A stretch of 64,000 bases of DNA, from the NCBI RefSeq assembly GCF_030408355.1, contig NZ_CP046606.1, forward strand, positions 496,001 through 560,000, read 5' to 3'. The DNA is from Corynebacterium afermentans subsp. afermentans (GTDB taxonomy: Bacteria; Actinomycetota; Actinomycetes; Mycobacteriales; Mycobacteriaceae). Both the position numbers and the translations under genes were made by a program. The notes below the pieces were generated by a model. It saw only the letters and a list, made by a program, of their open reading frames with translations. It was not told the DNA's origin and ran no database searches. Of the stretch, positions 20,309 to 28,319 are shown in pieces. Numbering within the stretch: the stretch's first letter is position 1; each line of letters begins with the position of its first letter.

Positions 20309-21448
20309 CTAGGACTCCTTTTGGTCGTAGCGGGCCGCGAGCCGCTCGATGAGCTCGTCGGTCAAAGCCTCGTCGGAGAGAATAATATCCAGCATGTCCG
20401 CGTTCATCGCCTCCGTCTCGGCCGGGTCCGGCTCCTCCGCGGCGTCTTCCTCGTAGGAATCTCCGGCCAGGTCCACGCCGATGCTGTCGAAGAGGCCCTC
20501 GTCTTCCGTAACCTCCGGCTCCGCCGTCGCGCCGACCGCCTCGGCGAGCATCTCCGCGTCGATGGCGGGGAACTGGGTGGTGAACTCGGTGAGGAAATCA
20601 TCCGCGTCGCTGACCGCCTCCGCCGGGCGCTTGCCCTTGCGGATCTCCGCCTCAATGCGGCGCTGCAGCGCCTTTTCCATCTGCCGGTGGCGCCACGAGC
20701 GCACCCGCGTCGGCTCCAGCCCGCGGGCCACCGCGCGCGACTTGTCCTCCGCCTTCTTGGCCAGGTGCGCGACCTGCGTGGCCGTCATGTTCACTGTGGT
20801 GTTCACCGGCGCGAACTCGGAGTCAGTGGAAACGCGCCAGTTGCCCCAGTAGCCGGCGAGGAACAACGCGAAGCTGGCCACGGGGCCGATGACCATGCCG
20901 AGTGCCGGGTAGCCGGTGGCGTTGCCCACCAGCATGATCACCGCGCACGCCACTGCCGGGATGACGGTGGGCTGGTTACCGCCGAACACACTGGGTTCAC
21001 GGCCGGTGACCACGTCGCGGATCATGCCGCCGCCGGTGGCGGTGAACACGCCCATCATGATGGTGGGCAGCACCGGCAGGCCGTACTGGATGGCCTTGGA
21101 TGCGCCGGTGGCTGCCCACAGGGAGGACACCAGCGCGTCGCCGTGGGACTGCAACATCTCCCAGGCTTTGCCCTTGAAGTAGGTGAACCGGGCGATCAGC
21201 GCGCCGGTGAACGCCAAGATGAGGTACTCCGGCTGGCTCATCGCGGCGACGGTGCCCTGGTTGATCAGCACGTCGCGCAGCATGCCGCCACCTAAGGCGG
21301 AGAGCATGGCGATGAAGAAGAAGCCCACGATGTCGTAGCCGAGCTGGCGGGCGAGCGTGCCGCCGATGATGCCCATCAGCAGCACGCCGGAGATGTCCAT
21401 CCAGTGATAAATGGAGCTGATGAGCGGGTCGACCTGGTCCACTGACAT
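20309..21448 (-). CDS. TRIC-type (UPF0126) cation channel family membrane protein
   Basis: A 379-residue membrane protein with the duplicated three-helix repeat of trimeric intracellular cation channels: the glycine motifs SALGGGMLRDV and TATGGGMIRDV mark the two halves, about 90 residues apart. Homologues conduct K+ or Na+; ion choice here is unknown. Unusually, about 170 residues of charged, partly acidic cytoplasmic tail follow the channel part. It is the first gene of an operon with the carboxypeptidase. TACAAT six bases before the ATG predicts a leaderless message. Confidence 0.85.
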   Translation of the reverse strand: MSVDQVDPLISSIYHWMDISGVLLMGIIGGTLARQLGYDIVGFFFIAMLSALGGGMLRDVLINQGTVAAMSQPEYLILAFTGALIARFTYFKGKAWEMLQSHGDALVSSLWAATGASKAIQYGLPVLPTIMMGVFTATGGGMIRDVVTGREPSVFGGNQPTVIPAVACAVIMLVGNATGYPALGMVIGPVASFALFLAGYWGNWRVSTDSEFAPVNTTVNMTATQVAHLAKKAEDKSRAVARGLEPTRVRSWRHRQMEKALQRRIEAEIRKGKRPAEAVSDADDFLTEFTTQFPAIDAEMLAEAVGATAEPEVTEDEGLFDSIGVDLAGDSYEEDAAEEPDPAETEAMNADMLDIILSDEALTDELIERLAARYDQKES

Positions 21449-21454
21449 GAGTGA

Positions 21455-21460
21455 ATTGTA
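21455..21460 (-). promoter_or_regulatory. Leaderless promoter of the TRIC-type gene
   Basis: TACAAT on the minus strand lies six bases before the ATG at 21448, and no ribosome site is present. This is one of the best -10 matches in the window. Confidence 0.6.
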
Positions 21461-21517
21461 AAAGTCGCACGTTTGCCGGGCATGTCGGCATGCCCTGGGG
21501 GCGAACGGCGAAACGGC

Positions 21518-22756
21518 TTAGAACTTGGAGAAGCGCTTGATCAGCTGGTTTTCCATCTCGGTCCAGGCATCCGCCTTATCGGTAAACGGTGCCGACGGCA
21601 CGTAGCCTGCGGCGCGGGTGGAGCCGAGCATGTACGCCAGGTAGTCCTGCATGCGCGGGTTGGCCAGAAGCAGGGAGTTCAGCGAGTCGTCCTGCGCCCA
21701 GTCCGCGGCATCTGCGAGCAGCTCGTAAGCCTTGGACATCTGTGCGGTGTCCACGGCGTCGGGGCCCTTGTTGATGTCGGCGGCGAGGCCGTTGAAGGAG
21801 TAGGAGTTGTCCGGGTGGACCTCCACCTTCAGCTCGCCAGCGTTGGCGGTGTCGATGAGGTCCTGCCAGGTGGACACGCCCGCCAGGTCGTGGTCGTCGT
21901 GCTCCAGGATCCAGCGGCCCAGGTGCTTGGCGGAGGGGAAGGTGATGATCTCGCCGTACTTGCCCAAAAACACCGGGGCGCCGCGCAGGTAGGTGCGCAG
22001 CGTGTACACGCTCTGGCCCTGGATGGAGATCTTCACCGGGTCGATGCCTGCGCGGCCCCACGGGGAGGAGTCGTAGGGATCTTCCGCGGCGGCGCGCGCC
22101 TCTTCGTCCGCGCGTGCCTGCTCAGCGGCCGCGGCGCGGGCTTCGGTGGCGGCGGCGATGGCGGTGCCGGCGGCTGCGACGCGCTCGGCGTCGAGCTGAT
22201 GCGTATCGACGACACGCACAGACTCATCCAACGACTTGACCACATTCTCCCAGTTCGCCAGTACAACACGTCCGACGCCGGACCACTCGGACAGGCCGTT
22301 TTCGCCCGCGTAGTGGTCGGAGCCGCGGTTGACGTTGCCCAGGATGGAGTGGGAGGCGAAGAAGATCTGCGCCTGCTCGGCGGAGGCAACGTCCGCCAGC
22401 GAGCGGGAGATCTGGAACACCCGCGACAGGCGCGAGACGTTTTCGTGGCTCGGGCGGCCGGCCAAAAACTCGGGCGCACCGATGATGTCGAAATACTGCT
22501 TGTCGTTCGGCACCACGCGGTCGTCGCCCTGGGCCTGGAACTGCTGCCACTTCGGGTGGTCCGCCAGGTCGTGGGCGTTGGTCGCTTCCAAGTAGGCCAA
22601 GAGTTCCTCGGGGGAGTGGAAGGCCAGCACGGCTTGGTCGTCGCCGAGGAAGGCCTGCCACTCGGCGCCCTTTTCCTTCCAGGTGGGTGCCCACAGGGTG
22701 TAGAAGTCGCCCTCGGTCAGGGAGATCTTGACGGGGAGAATCGCGCGCGTAGTCAT
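21518..22756 (-). CDS. Conserved hypothetical protein with two related halves (412 aa)
   Basis: The function is not recognised. The protein is soluble and acidic, with an Ala/Glu-rich linker near residues 195-225. The two halves look duplicated: an N-terminal stretch (PVKISLTEGDFYTLWAP, then DDQAVLAFHSPEELLAYLE, HDLADHPKW) and a C-terminal stretch (PVKISIQGQSVYTLRTY, then YGEIITFPSAKHLGRWILE, HDLAGVSTW) align in the same order. TAAAGT seven bases before the ATG overlaps the stop codon of the NlpC/P60 gene and predicts a leaderless message. It lies directly downstream of that gene on the same strand. Confidence 0.8.
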   Translation of the reverse strand: MTTRAILPVKISLTEGDFYTLWAPTWKEKGAEWQAFLGDDQAVLAFHSPEELLAYLEATNAHDLADHPKWQQFQAQGDDRVVPNDKQYFDIIGAPEFLAGRPSHENVSRLSRVFQISRSLADVASAEQAQIFFASHSILGNVNRGSDHYAGENGLSEWSGVGRVVLANWENVVKSLDESVRVVDTHQLDAERVAAAGTAIAAATEARAAAAEQARADEEARAAAEDPYDSSPWGRAGIDPVKISIQGQSVYTLRTYLRGAPVFLGKYGEIITFPSAKHLGRWILEHDDHDLAGVSTWQDLIDTANAGELKVEVHPDNSYSFNGLAADINKGPDAVDTAQMSKAYELLADAADWAQDDSLNSLLLANPRMQDYLAYMLGSTRAAGYVPSAPFTDKADAWTEMENQLIKRFSKF

Positions 22757-22763
22757 GCGGGAA

Positions 22764-22769
22764 ACTTTA
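22764..22769 (-). promoter_or_regulatory. Leaderless promoter of the 412-aa gene
   Basis: TAAAGT on the minus strand, seven bases before the ATG at 22756. It overlaps the last codons of the upstream NlpC/P60 gene. Confidence 0.5.
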
Positions 22770-23870
22770 GCCGGTCGGCCTCCAGAATCCGCGGAAGGTC
22801 ATGCCCAGATTCTCTGTGCGCACAGGGTTCATCTGCACGGGGCTGCCCGCCTCGATCATCATCCCGTCTCCCGCGTACATGGCGGCGTGGCCGGACCACA
22901 ACACCAGATCCCCCGGCTGCAGCTCCTGGTACGACACCTGCCTGCCCACGGTCTGGTCCGCGGCGACGCGCGGGATTTCCAGCCCTGCCTGCCCGTACGC
23001 CCAGGAGGTCAGCCCGGAGCAGTCGAAGCCGCCCGGTGCGGCCCCGCCCCACACGTAGGGTGTGCCGATCTGGCTTTTCGCGGCTTCGACGGCGGCGGCG
23101 CCGACAGCGGATCCCTCCTCGTGCGCCGGAGCAGGCTCCGGCGGCGGGGCAGCCGCTGCGGCAGGCTCCGGCGGTGGTGGCGGGGCGACGGCGGAGGCCG
23201 GTCTCACCGTCGGTGGCGCGGGCTCAGGCGTCGATAGTCCGGCTGGTGCCGCAGGTGCAACCAGGGAGGACAGGCGTTGCAGCTCCCCGTGGGCCTTCTC
23301 GGCCGCCGGGCCGGCGCCGGGCATGACGCGGTCCAACGCGGCGGAGGTGGCGGAGGTAAGCGTGTCCGCGATGGCCCGCAGATCCTTCTCCAAAGCGTTG
23401 AGCACCTGCGTGGCCTCGTTGATTGCGTCGGCGATGATCCCGGCCACGTAGGCGGCGGCACCGAACAGGCCCGCTGGCGAGGTAGCGATCGCCGGCGCCG
23501 CCATCGCCTTGTTGATGAGCGCTCCGGCGATGGTGATCAGATCAAATGCCGCGGTGCCGATCAGCACACCGCCGCGCAGCACCCCGTCGCTGATCGTTGC
23601 GCGGTAGTCCGCAAGATCCGCCGCGGCGCCCACCCGTGATGCCCCGGACGTGTTGGCCACTGCGGCCAGAGGGTCGAAGTCCTTGAAATCCGGCATCCCG
23701 AAGCCCGGCAGGGTAGGCAGGTCGAAGGGGAGAAGTCTCGCCAGCATGCTGGCGGTGCCGTGCACGTCCAGGCTGCCGCTAAGCATGCGGTTACCGCTTT
23801 CGCCTTGTCTGTCCGCAATGCGGTTTAACAGGTCGAATGCGTTGTCAAAACCTGTCTTCAGGGAGTTCAT
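22767..23870 (-). CDS. NlpC/P60 peptidoglycan endopeptidase with helical N-terminal region
   Basis: A 367-residue protein. The last 110 residues are an NlpC/P60 cysteine peptidase: catalytic Cys in GGFDCSGL, catalytic His in WSGHAAMYAG, preceded by the usual GTPYVWGG. Such enzymes cut stem peptides of peptidoglycan. The first 220 residues are helical and there is no ordinary signal peptide; a Pro/Ala linker joins the two parts. The start overlaps the stop of the 95-residue gene by four bases. The lack of a signal and the helical partner suggest export by an ESX (type VII) route, an inference only. Confidence 0.85.
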   Translation of the reverse strand: MNSLKTGFDNAFDLLNRIADRQGESGNRMLSGSLDVHGTASMLARLLPFDLPTLPGFGMPDFKDFDPLAAVANTSGASRVGAAADLADYRATISDGVLRGGVLIGTAAFDLITIAGALINKAMAAPAIATSPAGLFGAAAYVAGIIADAINEATQVLNALEKDLRAIADTLTSATSAALDRVMPGAGPAAEKAHGELQRLSSLVAPAAPAGLSTPEPAPPTVRPASAVAPPPPPEPAAAAAPPPEPAPAHEEGSAVGAAAVEAAKSQIGTPYVWGGAAPGGFDCSGLTSWAYGQAGLEIPRVAADQTVGRQVSYQELQPGDLVLWSGHAAMYAGDGMMIEAGSPVQMNPVRTENLGMTFRGFWRPTG

Positions 23871-24154
23871 AGCGCGGCACCCAGCTTCCGGCAGGTGCAG
23901 GTGTCTACGGCTGCGGCGGCATCCACCGCAAGGTCCATCACGTCTGCGATGCGGTGGGCCTCGGCGCGCAGTGCTTCAGCGTCCGTGTTCGCTTTGGCGA
24001 TGGACTCGGTCACCGCGGCACTGAATTCGCCGAGGGGCCAGGTACCGGGCACGGAGACGTCGTTAAGCAATTGCAATCGTGCTGCGTCGTCGCGCAGCGA
24101 ATCGGTCATGGAGGATACGGCAGCGGAGTCAATGTGAAATACAGTCATGGCCAT
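23867..24154 (-). CDS. Small helical protein, ESX-target-like (95 aa)
   Basis: A 95-residue protein that is almost all helix, with a central GTWPLGEFSAAV turn containing a Trp and a Cys-x-Cys pair near the end. Size, helix-turn-helix pattern and coupling (ATGA overlap) with the NlpC/P60 gene recall WXG100/EspC-type partners of type VII secretion. A strict WXG motif is not seen, so membership is uncertain. No ribosome site or clear promoter is visible upstream; either the ATG at 24154 or the one at 24148 could be the start. Confidence 0.65.
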   Translation of the reverse strand: MAMTVFHIDSAAVSSMTDSLRDDAARLQLLNDVSVPGTWPLGEFSAAVTESIAKANTDAEALRAEAHRIADVMDLAVDAAAAVDTCTCRKLGAAL

Positions 24155-24191
24155 TGGACGCTGAAAACACCGCCCCGGTTCCCTCGAGGGG

Positions 24192-24227
24192 GAAAATATT
24201 TTCGCGGCCCGCCGAGTGAACTAGCAT
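24192..24227 (+). promoter_or_regulatory. upp promoter with perfect palindrome
   Basis: TAGCAT at 24222-24227 lies seven bases before the ATG at 24235 and predicts a leaderless upp message. A perfect 12-bp palindrome, GAAAATATTTTC, lies at 24192-24203 where a -35 element would be, and CCCTCGAGGG lies just before it at 24181-24190. The palindrome is a candidate operator. Confidence 0.5.
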
Positions 24228-24234
24228 GGCCGGC

Positions 24235-24870
24235 ATGGATATCACGGTTGTCAACCACCCCCTCGCCGCGTCCCGCCTGACCATCATGCGCGACAAACGC
24301 TCCAACAACGCAGCGTTCCGCGCGGCGCTGGCGGACCTGGGCGCGATGCTCATCTACGAAGCGGCGCGTGACCTTGAGGTGGAGGAGTTTGACACCGAAA
24401 CCCCCGTCGCCACCGCCCGCGGCGCGCGCCTGGCCACCCCGCCGATTATCGTGCCGATCATCCGCGCGGGCCTGGGCATGGTGGACCCGTCGCTGTTCAT
24501 GATCCCGGACGCGCAGGTGGGCTTCATCGGGCTTGCCCGCGACGAAAAGACGCACGAGCCGGTGCCCTACCTGGAGGCTCTGCCGCAAGACCTGTCCGGC
24601 CAGCCCGTGTTCCTGGTGGATCCGATGTTGGCCACCGGCGGTTCGCTGATTCACGCTATCGACCTGCTGGTGGAGCGCGGAGCGGACAGCATCACCTGCA
24701 TCTGCATGGTCTCGGCCCAGCCGGGCGTGGACAAGCTCGAGGCTCACGGCGGCCCGGTGCGCCTGGTCACCGCCACCCTCGACCCGGCGCTCAACGAAGA
24801 CGCCTACATCGTCCCCGGCCTGGGCGATGCCGGAGACCGCCTCTACGGCCCGCGCAACATCGAGCTTTAA
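24235..24870 (+). CDS. upp: Uracil phosphoribosyltransferase
   Basis: A 211-residue enzyme that salvages uracil to UMP with PRPP. The PRPP loop is seen as [10 protein letters not shown], along with the family blocks IIRAGLGM and the C-terminal [12 protein letters not shown]. The start at 24235 (MDITVV) fits the family and the leaderless promoter better than the ATG at 24226. It is followed by a GCTTGTCGACG motif directly after the stop codon and by a helix-turn-helix gene. Confidence 0.96.
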   Translation: MDITVVNHPLAASRLTIMRDKRSNNAAFRAALADLGAMLIYEAARDLEVEEFDTETPVATARGARLATPPIIVPIIRAGLGMVDPSLFMIPDAQVGFIGLARDEKTHEPVPYLEALPQDLSGQPVFLVDPMLATGGSLIHAIDLLVERGADSITCICMVSAQPGVDKLEAHGGPVRLVTATLDPALNEDAYIVPGLGDAGDRLYGPRNIEL

Positions 24871-24976
24871 GCTTGTCGACGTCCCACCGGTAGCGCGCCC
24901 GCACATTGCGCGCTACATTGCGTGGCATAGACAGTGGACCGCTTTAGGGGAGCGCCGACACACGGGGGGAAAGACT

Positions 24977-25378
24977 ATGGGGGAAGTACTGCCACAATCG
25001 CACTGGGCGAGCTACGCACTCGGGCTGGGGGAGCGCGTGCGCGCCATCCGACTCATGCGGGGGCTGAGCCAAACGCGCCTCGCGGAGCTGGCGGGCGTGT
25101 CGCGCTCGCTGATTTCGAACTTGGAGCGCAACGACTACAACTCCAAGGTGGCCGACCCCACCTTGAGTACCTGCTACCGGCTGGCTTCAGCGCTGCAGGT
25201 GCCGCCGGCGGCGCTTCTGCCCGGCGCGGCCGAAAACGTCGAGGGCCGTTTCCCAATGAGGGATTCGCAAGCACCTGCACCTATCAGGTTCCAGTGGCCG
25301 CGCAGCGCGCAGGACACCGCAAGGTTCCACGACACGTATCTGCGCCGCGGTGCTCCGCAGGGCACACCCGCGTTCTAG
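24977..25378 (+). CDS. XRE-family helix-turn-helix regulator
   Basis: A 133-residue DNA-binding protein. The HTH spans roughly residues 15-70: LGERVRAIRLMRGLSQTRLA, then LAGVSRSLISNLERN, then ADPTLSTCYRLASALQVP. The C-terminal 50 residues have no recognised ligand domain. The start at 24977 is chosen because it leaves a compact HTH protein and is preceded by a purine-rich stretch. It lies 106 bp downstream of upp in the same direction and may share read-through. Its targets are unknown. Confidence 0.8.
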   Translation: MGEVLPQSHWASYALGLGERVRAIRLMRGLSQTRLAELAGVSRSLISNLERNDYNSKVADPTLSTCYRLASALQVPPAALLPGAAENVEGRFPMRDSQAPAPIRFQWPRSAQDTARFHDTYLRRGAPQGTPAF

Positions 25379-25485
25379 CGGTCCGCGTCAACCTCCACCG
25401 CACCGCTTTGTCTACTTTGTGGGCGGTGCGCGTACACTCATGTCAGCAAAAACTGATAGCCGAAGCTGGATAAAAGGGAGCGCAC

Positions 25486-26667
25486 GTGGAAAACGCCGGA
25501 ATCGCCGCCGCGGTGGACTGCTGGTTCACTGACAATCAGGAGCGCGTGATTGGCTGGCGCCGCCACATCCACTCCCACCCGGAGTTGTCCAACGAGGAAG
25601 TCGCCACTACCGACTTCCTCGTGGAAACACTGGAAAGTTATGGCCTGCACCCGGTGCGTTTCCCGGGCACTGGCTTGTACGTGGACTTGGGGCCCGCGGA
25701 AGGCAAGCGCCTGGCGTTTCGCGCGGACATCGATGCGCTTCGCGTGGCGGAGCAGACGGGCTTGAGCTTCGCGTCCTCCAATCCGGGCGTGTCCCACTCC
25801 TGCGGCCACGACATCCACACCACCGTCGCCCTGGCGCTCGCCTGTGCGCTGTCAACGGTGGAGTTGGAAAACCCGGTGCGGATCATCTTCCAGCCCGCTG
25901 AGGAAGTCATGGGCAGCGGCGCGCTGGACGTGATTAGGTGGGGCGCGCTCGAGGGCGTCGGGGCTATTTACGCCGTGCACGCCGAGCCGCACATCAAGGT
26001 CGGCGAGATCGGCGTGCGTGCCGGCGCGATCACCTCGGCGTCCGATGTGATCCGCATCGAGGTCCACGGCCCCGGCGGGCACACTTCGCGCCCGCAGCTG
26101 ACCGCGGACGTGGTCTATGCCATGGGCGCGCTGATCACCCAGCTGCCCGGTCTGTTGTCGCGCCGGGTGGACCCGCGCACCGGAACTGTGCTGGTATTCG
26201 GCCACGCGGAGGCGGGGGATGCCGCCAACGCGATTCCGAAGCGCGGGTTGCTCGAAGGCACGCTGCGCACCGCCGACATCACCACCTGGCGCCAGAACGA
26301 GGACCTGCTGACAGACCTCATCGACCTCATCGTCGCGCCCACGGGCTGCACCTATCACCTGGACTACATCCGCGGGGTGCCGCCGGTACTTAACGACGAC
26401 GCCGCGACCGCCCTGGCCGTCGAAGCCGCCCGTGCGGTGGACCCGCAGTCGGTGGTGGCCGCCCCGCAGTCCAGCGGCGGCGAGGATTTCTCCTGGTACC
26501 TCGAGCATGTGCCGGGTGCGATGATGCGCCTCGGCGCCTGGGGCGGGGAGGGTGAGTACCAGGACCTGCACCAGGGCAACCTGAACGTGGACGAGCGCGC
26601 GATCGGGGTTGGCGTGCGGCTGTTCGGCTCTATCGTGGAGGAGTACTTCCGCCCGGGCGAAGAATAG
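25486..26667 (+). CDS. M20-family amidohydrolase (N-acyl amino acid hydrolase type)
   Basis: A 393-residue cytoplasmic metallo-hydrolase of the M20D group, which removes acyl groups from amino acids or opens related amides. Metal ligands are visible in HSCGHDIHT, QPAEEVMGSG and VHAEPH, and the dimerisation insert lies between about 175 and 290. The start is a GTG at 25486 with AAAGGGAG just before it. TACACT at 25433-25438 is a possible -10 box. It precedes the LpdA-type gene by 64 bp. Substrate unknown. Confidence 0.87.
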   Translation: MENAGIAAAVDCWFTDNQERVIGWRRHIHSHPELSNEEVATTDFLVETLESYGLHPVRFPGTGLYVDLGPAEGKRLAFRADIDALRVAEQTGLSFASSNPGVSHSCGHDIHTTVALALACALSTVELENPVRIIFQPAEEVMGSGALDVIRWGALEGVGAIYAVHAEPHIKVGEIGVRAGAITSASDVIRIEVHGPGGHTSRPQLTADVVYAMGALITQLPGLLSRRVDPRTGTVLVFGHAEAGDAANAIPKRGLLEGTLRTADITTWRQNEDLLTDLIDLIVAPTGCTYHLDYIRGVPPVLNDDAATALAVEAARAVDPQSVVAAPQSSGGEDFSWYLEHVPGAMMRLGAWGGEGEYQDLHQGNLNVDERAIGVGVRLFGSIVEEYFRPGEE

Positions 26668-26731
26668 GAGTTATCTGGGTAGACTGTCTCCCAGTTTGGT
26701 TCCCGTCACCCGACCCATGAGGAGTGCTGTT

Positions 26732-28138
26732 TTGTCCAAGAAGATTGTCATCATCGGTGGAGGCCCGGGCGGCTACGAGGCTGCGCTGATGGCGTCCAAG
26801 TACGGTGCGGACATCACCATTGTCGAGGACAGCGGCGCGGGCGGCTCGGCGATCCGGGAGGACGTCGTGCCGTCGAAAAGCTTTATTGCTGGCGCGAACA
26901 TCAAAAACGACCTGCGCCGCGCGGACGATATGGGCTTGAGCCACGCGCTGGGAGATTCGAAGCTGTCGCTGCTGGCGCTCAACGATCGTGTGAAGGTGCT
27001 TGCCGGCAAGCAGTCGGACGACATCCGTGCGCAGTTGGAGCAGGGCGGCGTGCGCTTCATCGAGGGCCGCGCACGGTTTGCGGACGAGCAGAAGGGCCAC
27101 ACCACCCACAACATCGAGGTCGAAACTTCCGACGGCTCGACGGAGACGCTCACCTGCAACATGGTGCTCGTGTCCGTCGGCGCGAGCCCGCGCGTGCTTA
27201 AGGGGGCTGAGCCGGACGGCGAGCGCATCCTGAACTGGCGCCAGATGTACGACCTGAAGGACCTGCCGACGCACCTGATCGTGGTCGGCTCCGGCGTTAC
27301 CGGCGCGGAGTTCGTCTCCGCCTTTGCCGAGCTGGGGGTGAAGGTGACCATGGTGGCCTCGCGCGACCGCATCCTGCCTCACGACGACGCCGACGCCGCC
27401 GACGTGCTCGAGGACGTGCTGGCGGACCGCGGCGTGCAGCTGGAAAAGCACGCCCGCGTGGAGCGCGTGGAAAACACCGGCGAAGGCGTGGTCGTGCACA
27501 CTACCGACGGCCGCGCCATCGAGGGCTCGCACGTGATGATGTCCATCGGCTCCATCCCGAACACCGCCGACCTCAACCTGGAGGCCGCCGGCGTGGAGGT
27601 CACCCCGTCCGGCCACATCCACGTGGACCGGGTTTCGCGCACCAACGTGGCGGGCATCTACGCCGCCGGCGACTGCACGGACCTGATGCCGCTGGCGTCC
27701 GTGGCCGCCCAGCAGGGCCGCATCGCGGTAGATCACGCACTTGGCGAGGGCGTCACCCCGATCCGTTTGAAGACGGTGGGTAACGCCGTGTTCACCCGCC
27801 CCGAGATCGCCGCGGTGGGCGTGACGGAGCAGCAGATCCGCGACGGCGAGGTCGACGCCGACATCTACAAGCTGCCGCTGGCAACCAACCCGCGCGCGAA
27901 GATGCGTTCGCTGCAGTACGGCTTTGTCAAGATCTTCGCCCGCAAGGGCTCGGGCCAGGTGCTCGGTGGCGTGATCGTCGCGCCGACCGCGTCCGAGCTG
28001 ATTCTGTCGGTGACCATCGCGGTGGCCAACAACCTCACCGTGCGCCAGCTCGCCGGCTCCATGGCGGTGTACCCGTCGCTGTCCGGCTCGATCACGGAGG
28101 CCGCGCGCCGCCTGGTCACCAACACCGACCTGGACTAG
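26732..28138 (+). CDS. lpdA: LpdA-type flavoprotein (NAD(P)H-quinone reductase-like), lacking redox cysteines
   Basis: A 468-residue two-dinucleotide-fold flavoprotein. FAD-binding GGGPGGYEAAL is at the N terminus, the NAD(P) fold GSGVTGAEFVSAFAELG is near 185, and the FAD block GDCTDLMPLA is near 310. The disulfide motif of true lipoamide dehydrogenases (GGTCxxxxCxPSK) reads GGSAIREDVVPSK here: both cysteines are gone. This matches the LpdA/Rv3303c group, which acts as a quinone reductase. The TTG at 26732 is preferred because GAGGAG sits right before it; an in-frame ATG at 26717 overlaps that ribosome site. A strong terminator follows. Confidence 0.88.
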   Translation: MSKKIVIIGGGPGGYEAALMASKYGADITIVEDSGAGGSAIREDVVPSKSFIAGANIKNDLRRADDMGLSHALGDSKLSLLALNDRVKVLAGKQSDDIRAQLEQGGVRFIEGRARFADEQKGHTTHNIEVETSDGSTETLTCNMVLVSVGASPRVLKGAEPDGERILNWRQMYDLKDLPTHLIVVGSGVTGAEFVSAFAELGVKVTMVASRDRILPHDDADAADVLEDVLADRGVQLEKHARVERVENTGEGVVVHTTDGRAIEGSHVMMSIGSIPNTADLNLEAAGVEVTPSGHIHVDRVSRTNVAGIYAAGDCTDLMPLASVAAQQGRIAVDHALGEGVTPIRLKTVGNAVFTRPEIAAVGVTEQQIRDGEVDADIYKLPLATNPRAKMRSLQYGFVKIFARKGSGQVLGGVIVAPTASELILSVTIAVANNLTVRQLAGSMAVYPSLSGSITEAARRLVTNTDLD

Positions 28139-28179
28139 TCCTGGACTAGTACATCGAGCGTTAAGTCGCACTACCCCCG

Positions 28180-28216
28180 AAACGCGGGCTGTCGCTTGTC
28201 GACGGCCCGCGTTTTT
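28180..28216 (+). terminator. Rho-independent terminator after lpdA
   Basis: A 10-bp stem, AAACGCGGGC at 28180-28189 and its complement at 28205-28214, is followed by a T run. The loop contains GCTTGTCGACG, one of the sixteen copies of the repeated 11-mer. Confidence 0.85.
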
Positions 28217-28319
28217 CCACCCCCACATTGTCCCCCAAAGTGCCCCGAAATTGATGTGATCTGTATTAAACTTGTCCTAGCCCTATGACCGCAAAAACTT
28301 CCTTTGTGAAAGGCAACCG

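Noticed and set aside
26630..28228. Long minus-strand open frame opposite lpdA
   Set aside because: lpdA on the plus strand has clear FAD and NAD motifs, start and terminator; the opposite frame has none.
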